From the NCBI GenBank assembly GCA_030460725.1, contig JAKECL010000002.1:1-24070 (forward strand): a DNA stretch of 24,070 nt, read 5' to 3'. Below the pieces are notes generated by a model. That model made no database searches. It was not told the origin of the DNA and worked only from the letters and a program-made list of their open reading frames with translations. Of the stretch, positions 19,090 through 24,070 are shown one piece after another; the stretch's first letter is position 1; each line of letters begins with the position of its first letter. The DNA is from Propionibacterium sp. (GTDB lineage Bacteria; Actinomycetota; Actinomycetes; Actinomycetales; Actinomycetaceae). A program made the position numbers and the translations under genes.

Positions 19090-19190
19090 TCAGGGGCACG
19101 CCCCGTAGGGCAGGACTCAGAGGGGCACGCCCCCGAGGTGCAGGCCTCAGCGGGGCACGCCCCAGAGGGCAGGCCTCAGCGGGGCAGGCC
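19090..19190. repeat. Imperfect tandem repeats (27, 30, 29 bp and a 15-bp partial) with GGGGCACGCCCC core
   Basis: Each unit starts with TCA and contains the 12-mer GGGGCACGCCCC (19093-19104, 19122-19133, 19152-19163), followed by a variable middle and GGGCAGGCC-like ends. A fourth unit is truncated after GGGGCAGGCC. Each 12-mer can fold as a tight 4-5 bp hairpin. The array lies just beyond the nusB terminator-like hairpin and is found only once in this window. Confidence 0.9.
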
Positions 19191-19192
19191 TC

Positions 19193-19222
19193 ACGCCGGG
19201 AGCACGCGTGTCCTCCCGGCGT
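19193..19222 (-). terminator. Terminator-like hairpin after nusB
   Basis: A perfect 10-bp stem, ACGCCGGGAG with CTCCCGGCGT, closes a 10-nt loop and starts 12 nt after the nusB stop. It is the strongest hairpin in the region. No U tract follows, as is common for actinobacterial terminators. It probably separates the aro-efp-nusB unit from the pyr operon. Confidence 0.6.
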
Positions 19223-19233
19223 TGCCAGCACCC

Positions 19234-20115
19234 TCAGTACTCGTCGAGGAGCTCGTCGAGCTCGTCGAGATCGGCTTGCGTGAGGTCGTCGAGGGTCGGA
19301 TGACCGTCCCTGAGGGCCTTGAGGGTCTGGGCCTCCCCACCGGGAGCATCCTCCCCAGGGAGGTCAGGCTCCGCGTCGGGCGTCCCCTCACCTGCGGACT
19401 CGCGCTCGAGGAGTTCCTCAGGGGCTTCGCCCGCTGCCGCGGTATCCCCCTGTGGGACCTGGGCGACTGTCCCCGCAGCGGGCTCCGCCTGCTCGAGGGG
19501 CTCCGCCTGCTCGGTGTGCTCCTCCTGCTCGGCGGGCTCCGTCTGCCCGACGGGTTCCGTCTGCCCGGCGGGCTCGGGGTCGGAGATGTCCGTGGGCCCG
19601 GAGGAGGGCTCAGGCTCCGACGGCGCGGCGCTCCCCTGCTCGGTGCCCTCCAGGACACGCTCGCGGTGCCAGGCCGGGGTGTCCACCTCGCGGCGGACGG
19701 CGTCCAGCACGGCGTTGACGAAGCCCGGGGAAGCGTCGGTGGAGATCGACTTGACGATGGAGATCGCCTCATCGATGGCCACCAGGGGCGGAACGTCCTG
19801 GGAGTTCTCCAGCATCTCCCACACGGCCACGCGCAGCACGGCCAGGTCGACCGCAGGGATGCGGTCCAGGCCGGAGACCTTCGCGTGGGTGGAGATGAGT
19901 CCGTCGATGCGGCGCAGGTGGCGCGCCACACCGTCGATGATCTGGACGGAGTACTCCGGGAGAGGGGTCAGCGCTGCGGTGAGGACCTTGCGCTCACGCA
20001 GCAGGTCGAAGAGCACCTGCGGATCGCGGCCCATGCCACGCTGGTCTGCCTCGAAGACGACGTCGGCCGCGCGCTTGCGGGCCTTGGTGCGAGAGGTGAA
20101 GTGGTGCTTGGACAC
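19234..20115 (-). CDS. nusB: Transcription antitermination factor NusB with long acidic C-terminal tail
   Basis: NusB with NusE (S10) binds boxA RNA and supports rRNA antitermination. Residues 1-145 are a normal NusB fold (TKARKRAADVVFEAD, LRVAVWEML, PLVAIDEAISIVKSIS, FVNAVLDAVRRE). Residues 157-293 are a low-complexity tail rich in Glu, Pro, Ala, Gly and Asp with very few basic residues, including five hexads of the P-x-x-Q-x-E type at 182-211. It ends in an Asp/Leu/Glu-rich helix-like segment (LDDLTQADLDELDELLDEY). Typical NusB is about 130-190 residues. The start is GTG 20115, 2 nt after the efp stop, with no clear Shine-Dalgarno, so coupling is likely. The frame continues cleanly through the tail, so it is not a frameshift artefact within this sequence. 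Confidence 0.95.
   Translation of the reverse strand: MSKHHFTSRTKARKRAADVVFEADQRGMGRDPQVLFDLLRERKVLTAALTPLPEYSVQIIDGVARHLRRIDGLISTHAKVSGLDRIPAVDLAVLRVAVWEMLENSQDVPPLVAIDEAISIVKSISTDASPGFVNAVLDAVRREVDTPAWHRERVLEGTEQGSAAPSEPEPSSGPTDISDPEPAGQTEPVGQTEPAEQEEHTEQAEPLEQAEPAAGTVAQVPQGDTAAAGEAPEELLERESAGEGTPDAEPDLPGEDAPGGEAQTLKALRDGHPTLDDLTQADLDELDELLDEY
19483..19572 (-). repeat. Five tandem 18-bp units in the nusB tail
   Basis: Units 19483-19500, 19501-19518, 19519-19536, 19537-19554 and 19555-19572 encode hexapeptides such as PAGQTE, PVGQTE, PAEQEE, HTEQAE and PLEQAE. The period of 18 keeps the frame, so copy-number change would lengthen or shorten the tail without breaking it. Confidence 0.9.
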
Positions 20116-20117
20116 GG

Positions 20118-20681
20118 TCAGTCGGTCACACGTCCGGAGTAGGAGCCGTCGCGGGTGTCGACCTTGACGCGCGTTCCCTCGTCGAGGAAGAGCGGCACCT
20201 GGATCTCGTAGCCGGTCTCCACGGTGGCGGGCTTGGTGCCCGCGGAGGAACGGTCGCCCTGCAGGCCGGGTTCGGTGTGGGTGATCGTGAGCACCACGGT
20301 GGCGGGCAGCTCGACGAAGAGCACCTGTCCGTCGTGCTGGGAGACGATGACGTCCTGGTTCTCCACCATGAAGTTGCGGGCATCGCCCACGACCTCGCCG
20401 GGGACATTGATCTGCTCATAGGTGGACTTGTCCATGAAGACGTAGTCCTCACCGTCCTGGTACAGGTAGGTCATGTCAGACCTGTCCACGGTGGCCGTCT
20501 CGATCTTGATGCCGGCATTGAAGGTGCGGTCCACGAGCTTGCCGGACATCACGTTCTTGATCTTCGTGCGCACGAAGGCCGGTCCCTTGCCGGGCTTGAC
20601 GTGCTGGAACTCGACGACCTGCCACAGCTGGCCGTCGATGATCATCACGATGCCGTTCTTGAGGTCATTGGTGGTGGCCAC
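20118..20681 (-). CDS. efp: Elongation factor P
   Basis: EF-P relieves ribosome stalling at polyproline stretches. The 187 residues are standard: domain I starts ATTNDLKNGIVMIIDGQLW, and the central and C-terminal OB domains end with VPLFLDEGTRVKVDTRDGSYSGR. The tip loop reads KPGKGPAF, the palindromic PGKGP form known in actinobacteria whose EF-P works without lysine modification. No epmA/epmB-type or other modification gene is nearby, consistent with that. The start is GTG 20681 with GAAGG 7 nt upstream. It sits between the aro genes and nusB, as in most actinobacteria. Confidence 0.98.
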   Translation of the reverse strand: MATTNDLKNGIVMIIDGQLWQVVEFQHVKPGKGPAFVRTKIKNVMSGKLVDRTFNAGIKIETATVDRSDMTYLYQDGEDYVFMDKSTYEQINVPGEVVGDARNFMVENQDVIVSQHDGQVLFVELPATVVLTITHTEPGLQGDRSSAGTKPATVETGYEIQVPLFLDEGTRVKVDTRDGSYSGRVTD

Positions 20682-20722
20682 AGGTATGCCTTCTTCTCGT
20701 CGGAGGTGGACTGCCCGCCAGT

Positions 20723-21262
20723 CTACATCCCGGCGAGGACCTGGTCCGCGACCGTGGCGGGGGCCACGCCCACCGTGTCCACACTCTCGTCGGCCACGCG
20801 CAGGTAGGTCTGACGCAGGGAGCGGATCATGCGGGTGAGCATGGCCCGGGGTGCGCCCAGTGCGACGGAGCGCGGAGCATTGAGGCCCTCGCGACGTGCG
20901 AGCTCGGCAGTGTCGACGACGAGCTCGACGATCCTGGCGCCGCCCTCGTGGGCGACGTCGAGGGCGAGGGCCACCTCGGGGTCCGTGGGCAGGGAAGCAC
21001 CCAGGGTGACGACCCCGGCGGCGCCGATCCCCCCGGGCGCCAGCGCCTCCAGGGCTGCGCGACGCTGGAGGTCGGGCAGGCGCGGGTCCCGGGAGACGAC
21101 GAGGGCGCCCACCGACAGTCCGGTGGCCGTGGCGATGAGGTCGTCGGTCTCCACGAGGGCGACCCCGAGCCTGTCCGCGAGGATGCGCCCGATGGTGGAC
21201 TTGCCCGATCCCGCCACACCCAGGAGAACCAGGGCGGGGGGCCGCAGTCGGTCAGCGCACAT
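20723..21262 (-). CDS. Shikimate-kinase-like P-loop protein, active site partly lost
   Basis: This 179-residue protein resembles shikimate kinase over its whole length but is diverged. It keeps the P-loop LLGVAGSGKSTIGRILADRLG (Walker A at about 15-22) and the acidic ETDD (38-41) that would contact shikimate. It also keeps a late QTYLRVADESVDT that aligns with the family's PLYxxVAxxxVDT. The glycine triplet GGG of Walker B, which binds shikimate, is replaced by TLGAS (86-90), and the RPLL lid motif reads RSVAL (131-135). ATG 21262 overlaps the end of the aroK-aroB fusion by 11 nt and begins MCADRLRPPALVLLG. The frame is open further upstream to 21760, but that part is antisense-frame noise. 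Since a complete kinase domain is fused to AroB next door, this copy may have another substrate, be regulatory, or be decaying. Confidence 0.85.
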   Translation of the reverse strand: MCADRLRPPALVLLGVAGSGKSTIGRILADRLGVALVETDDLIATATGLSVGALVVSRDPRLPDLQRRAALEALAPGGIGAAGVVTLGASLPTDPEVALALDVAHEGGARIVELVVDTAELARREGLNAPRSVALGAPRAMLTRMIRSLRQTYLRVADESVDTVGVAPATVADQVLAGM

Positions 21263-22844
21263 GGACACCGACCCTCTGCGCCGGTCCCCGCAGGTCCCTC
21301 GTCTCCACACGACGTACCACCGGGTTCTGGAGACCCTCCAGGAGAACGAAGCGCAGGTGGCCCCCACGGACCTTCTTGTCGGAGAGCATGGCGTCGACCA
21401 GGTCCTCCAGAGGGGCACCGGAGTAGGAGGTGGGCAGGCCGAGGGTGTCGAAGGCCAGCCGGTGGGCCGCCACGTCCGCCTCACCCAACAGGCCCAGCTC
21501 GCAGGCGAGCTCCGCGGCGAAGACACATCCCACCGACACCGCATCCCCGTGTCGCCAGCGGTAGTTCTCGCACCTCTCGATGGCGTGGGCCAGGGTGTGG
21601 CCGTAGTTGAGCACTTCGCGCAGGCCGGACTCGGTGAGGTCCTGGCCCACGACCTCGGCCTTGACCTCGACGGAGCGCACGACCAGTTCGCGCAGGGTCG
21701 AGGAGTGTGCATCGAGTGCGCCCGCCGGGTCGCGCGAGAGCAGGTCGAGGATCTGCGCATCGGCGATCAGCCCGCATTTGACGACCTCGCCGAGACCGGC
21801 GCGCAGGTCCTCCTGCGCCAGGGTCGCCAACAGGTCGAGGTCCTCGACGACACGCACCGGGGGGTGGAACGCGCCGACGAGGTTCTTCCCGGCGGCGGTG
21901 TTGATCCCGGTCTTGCCACCCACAGCGGCATCGACCATACCCAGCAGGGTGGTGGGCACCTGGACGACATCCACACCACGCAGCCAGGTGGCGGCGATGA
22001 ACCCCGCCACGTCCGTGGTCGCCCCGCCACCCAGACCGATGACGGTGTCGGTGCGTCCCAGGCGGGCCGCACCGGCCGCATCCCAGCCCGCCGAGGCGAC
22101 GTCGAGGGTCTTGCCCTCCTCCGCGTCGGGGTGGACCAGGGCGTGGACCTCAAGACCACGCTCCTCCAGGACATGCGTGAGGCGCTGCGCAGGTGCGGAG
22201 AGCACCTGGGGATGGACCAGGAGCACCCGGGTGGCCTCCGGGCGCACCCCGTCCACCACCTGGGCGAGCAGGTCATGGCCGATGAGCACCGGGTAGGCAG
22301 ACCCTCCACGCACCTGGACCACCTGGGGGGCGCCCCCCATGAGGGCGAGGATGTCCTCCACGACACGTGTGACGGGGCGCGAGTCGGAGTGCACGCGCAC
22401 CGAGGCGACCTCGCGGTAGAGATGGTCGCGTTCCTCGCGCAGTCGACGCAGCGCCTCCTCCGGGTCGGGCAGCAGGAGCGGTCTGTGGGTCTTCTTGGCC
22501 GTGCGACGCAGGAGCTCCTCATGGGCGACGTCCAGGTGGACGACACTGTGTCCGCGCAACATGGCCCGAACCTCAGGTGTCGTCACGGCTCCCCCGCCGA
22601 GCGAGATGACGGCGCGCCCCTTGAGGGCTCGCTCCACGGCGCGTGCCTCCAGGGCGCGGAAACCCGCCTCGCCCTGTTCGGAGAAGATCTGGGTGATCGG
22701 AGTGCCCGCCTCCTCGACCACGAGGTCATCGGAGTCGAGGTGGGGCACGCACAGCCTGGAGGCGAGTGCGCGTCCCACGCGCGACTTCCCCGATCCGGGC
22801 ATCCCCACCAGCACGAGGGGCAGGTGCAGACGAGGGCCGCTCAT
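21252..22844 (-). CDS. aroKB: Bifunctional shikimate kinase / 3-dehydroquinate synthase fusion
   Basis: This 530-residue protein joins two shikimate-pathway enzymes. Residues 1-170 are a complete shikimate kinase: Walker A GMPGSGKS (14-21), DSDD (37-40), GFR with R63, GGG at 83-85 and the lid arginine in HRPLLL (R121). Residues 172-530 are 3-dehydroquinate synthase: the NAD-binding GLGGGATTDVAGFIAATW (270-287), PTTLLGMVDAAVGGKTGIN, and metal ligands E353, H416 and H432 with the family's 16-residue spacing. No linker longer than a few residues is visible, and no stop or frameshift lies between the domains. ATG 22844 overlaps the aroC stop as ATGA, with GGGAG 5 nt upstream. The name aroKB is descriptive. 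AroB catalyses step 2 and AroK step 5 of the pathway, so channeling between adjacent steps is not the reason for the fusion. Confidence 0.96.
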   Translation of the reverse strand: MSGPRLHLPLVLVGMPGSGKSRVGRALASRLCVPHLDSDDLVVEEAGTPITQIFSEQGEAGFRALEARAVERALKGRAVISLGGGAVTTPEVRAMLRGHSVVHLDVAHEELLRRTAKKTHRPLLLPDPEEALRRLREERDHLYREVASVRVHSDSRPVTRVVEDILALMGGAPQVVQVRGGSAYPVLIGHDLLAQVVDGVRPEATRVLLVHPQVLSAPAQRLTHVLEERGLEVHALVHPDAEEGKTLDVASAGWDAAGAARLGRTDTVIGLGGGATTDVAGFIAATWLRGVDVVQVPTTLLGMVDAAVGGKTGINTAAGKNLVGAFHPPVRVVEDLDLLATLAQEDLRAGLGEVVKCGLIADAQILDLLSRDPAGALDAHSSTLRELVVRSVEVKAEVVGQDLTESGLREVLNYGHTLAHAIERCENYRWRHGDAVSVGCVFAAELACELGLLGEADVAAHRLAFDTLGLPTSYSGAPLEDLVDAMLSDKKVRGGHLRFVLLEGLQNPVVRRVETRDLRGPAQRVGVHVR

Positions 22845-24052
22845 GCCCGCTCCCCCACACGTCCCAGGTAGGCGCGCAGGTTGCGCTGCGCCTCGGCTGC
22901 GGAGTTCCCGCCCGCGTGCTCCCCCAGGGCGTCTGCGAGGACGAGGGCGACCTCCGCCTGGGCGATCACCGCGCCGGGGACCACCTGACTGGTGTCGGAG
23001 CGTTGGTGGAGGGCTCGCGCCTCCTCACCTGTCGCCAGGTCCACCGTGCGCAGGGCGCGGGGCAGGGTGGAGATCGGCTTGAATGCGGCACGGACCACGA
23101 CGGGCTGCCCGTTGGAGGTCCCGCCCTCGATCCCGCCGGCGCGATTCGAGGCCCGGGTGAGGTGGCCGTCCTGACTGCGCAGGATCTCGTCATGGGCCTG
23201 TGAACCCGGGGAGGCGGCCTGGGCGAAGCCGTCCCCGATCTCCACTCCCTTGACGGACTGGATGGACATGAGGGCACCGGCCAGACGAGCGTCCAGTCGG
23301 CGGTCGGCCTGGACATGGGTCCCCAACCCGACGGGGACTCCCCAGGCCACGACCTCGACGACACCACCGATGGTGTCACCACTCTTCTTGGCGACATCGA
23401 TGGCCGCGATGAAACGCTCCTCGGCGTCGGGGTCGAGGGTGCGCACGGGTGAGGCGTCGAGGTCCGGGGTGGCGCCCGGGGTGGGGAGTTCGGAATGCGC
23501 GGCACGCTCGGGTCCCACGGCAATGACGTGGCTGACCAGGTGGATTCCGGCCACCTGGTCCAGGTAGGCCTGGGCGAGTGCGCCGAGCGCGACCCGTGCG
23601 GCCGTCTCGCGGGCGGAGGCCCGTTCCAGCACCGGCCGGGCGTCCTCCAGGTCATAGGAGAGCATGCCCGGCAGGTCGGCGTGCCCGGGCCTGGGACGGG
23701 TGAGGGGGCGGTTGCGCGCCACCTCGCGCGGGTCCCCCGTACCTGCATCCACCAGGAGGGCCTCGGGGTCCACGGGATCCGCGGACATGACGACCTCCCA
23801 CTTCGGCCACTCGGAGTTCGCGATCTCGACCGCGACCGGAGCACCCGTCGTGAGTCCGTGGCGCACACCGGCGAGCAGACGGACCTCGTCGCGTTCGAAG
23901 GACTGGCGGGCTCCACGGCCGTACCCGAGCCTGCGCCGTGCCAGGGCCTCGCGCAGGGTGTCGGTGGTGACCTCGATCCCCGAGGGAAGTCCGTCCATGG
24001 TCGCGAGCAGTGCGGGGCCGTGTGACTCCCCCGCGGTCAGCCATCTCAGCAT
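22841..24052 (-). CDS. aroC: Chorismate synthase
   Basis: AroC converts EPSP to chorismate, the last step of the shikimate pathway, using reduced FMN. The 403-residue length is normal for actinobacteria. Motifs include GESHGPALLATMDGLPSG at the N-terminus, RRRLGYGRGARQSFERD, RPRPGHADLPG, ERASARETAARVA, the conserved SNRAGGIEGGTSNGQPVVV and KPISTLP. ATG 24052 is only 18 nt from the window edge, so the promoter and upstream gene cannot be seen. In related genomes aroE or a similar gene usually precedes it. The end overlaps the aroK-aroB fusion by four bases. Confidence 0.98.
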   Translation of the reverse strand: MLRWLTAGESHGPALLATMDGLPSGIEVTTDTLREALARRRLGYGRGARQSFERDEVRLLAGVRHGLTTGAPVAVEIANSEWPKWEVVMSADPVDPEALLVDAGTGDPREVARNRPLTRPRPGHADLPGMLSYDLEDARPVLERASARETAARVALGALAQAYLDQVAGIHLVSHVIAVGPERAAHSELPTPGATPDLDASPVRTLDPDAEERFIAAIDVAKKSGDTIGGVVEVVAWGVPVGLGTHVQADRRLDARLAGALMSIQSVKGVEIGDGFAQAASPGSQAHDEILRSQDGHLTRASNRAGGIEGGTSNGQPVVVRAAFKPISTLPRALRTVDLATGEEARALHQRSDTSQVVPGAVIAQAEVALVLADALGEHAGGNSAAEAQRNLRAYLGRVGERA

Positions 24053-24070
24053 GTGTTCCAGTGTCCCACA

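Larger units (their letters stand above)
18804..19233. other. 430-base non-coding region between nusB and pyrR
   Basis: No convincing gene is present. Frames open on either strand here are short and made of Arg/Pro/Gly/Ala-rich translations of the repeats. The region holds, from the nusB side, a hairpin (19193-19222), a tandem repeat array (19090-19190), a 14-bp palindrome CGCCAC-CA-GTGGCG (19051-19064), an operator-like repeat (18970-18985), competing inverted repeats (18878-18939), and the PyrR hairpin with the pyrR ribosome binding site (18809-18846). Confidence 0.8.

Noticed and set aside
18972..19283. Plus-strand open frame of 103 codons across the repeat array
   Set aside because: Its translation is Arg/Pro/Gly/Ala repeats produced by the tandem DNA units, and it runs into the 3' end of nusB. 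A minus-strand frame of 83 codons (18980-19231) is rejected for the same reason.
20707..20725. Hairpin at the stop of the shikimate-kinase-like gene
   Set aside because: A 5-bp perfect core with one outer G-U pair and one A-U pair, and a 5-nt loop overlapping the stop codon. It is too weak to call a terminator inside what looks like one operon.
21263..21760. N-terminal extension of the shikimate-kinase-like gene
   Set aside because: It overlaps the AroB domain in another frame and has shadow composition (Arg/Ser/Thr/Cys-rich). The P-loop domain begins just after ATG 21262.
20829..22871. Plus-strand open frame of 680 codons opposite the aroK genes
   Set aside because: Antisense to two well-supported genes, with low-complexity composition and no recognisable domain.

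Overview
This window looks like chromosomal DNA of a high-GC actinobacterium, most likely from the Actinomycetaceae (Actinomyces/Schaalia type). The evidence is the very GC-rich third codon positions, frequent GTG starts, an mIHF-type integration host factor, a short omega subunit, a type-2 PyrF, a PriA that keeps its zinc-binding cysteines but lacks the helicase Walker motifs, and an EF-P with the PGKGP tip loop. The genus is an inference from gene order and protein character, not from a database match. All 22 genes I can support lie on the minus strand, so transcription runs from the right end to the left. I see no tRNA, rRNA, insertion sequence, CRISPR array or prophage gene.

Right block (24052 to 19234): aroC, an aroK-aroB fusion, a second degenerate shikimate-kinase-like gene, efp and nusB. 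The three aro genes overlap one another. NusB carries an unusual acidic, repetitive C-terminal tail of about 137 residues. A strong GC-rich hairpin follows its stop codon.

Non-coding block (18804 to 19233): 430 bases between nusB and pyrR. From the nusB side it holds a terminator-like hairpin, a tandem array of three and a half 27-30 bp repeats each carrying the 12-mer GGGGCACGCCCC, a small operator-like inverted repeat, two competing long inverted repeats, a weak promoter candidate, and a clear PyrR-binding RNA hairpin touching the pyrR ribosome binding site.

Pyrimidine operon (18803 to 10471): pyrR-pyrB-pyrC-carA-carB-pyrF. Junctions range from 1-nt gaps to 8-nt overlaps, so the unit should be translationally coupled. 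It encodes de novo UMP synthesis except dihydroorotate dehydrogenase (pyrD) and orotate phosphoribosyltransferase (pyrE), which must lie elsewhere.

Left block (10394 to 2): mihF, gmk, rpoZ, coaBC, metK, a VKOR-family membrane protein, priA, a HAD-family hydrolase, fmt, rsmB and rpe. This is the conserved actinobacterial housekeeping neighbourhood, with the VKOR and HAD genes as apparent lineage-specific insertions. Most of the window is ordinary core genome. The unusual parts are the aroK-aroB fusion followed by a kinase lacking the glycine triplet, the NusB tail, a 13-base homopolymer inside priA, and the structured pyr leader with its PyrR hairpin.
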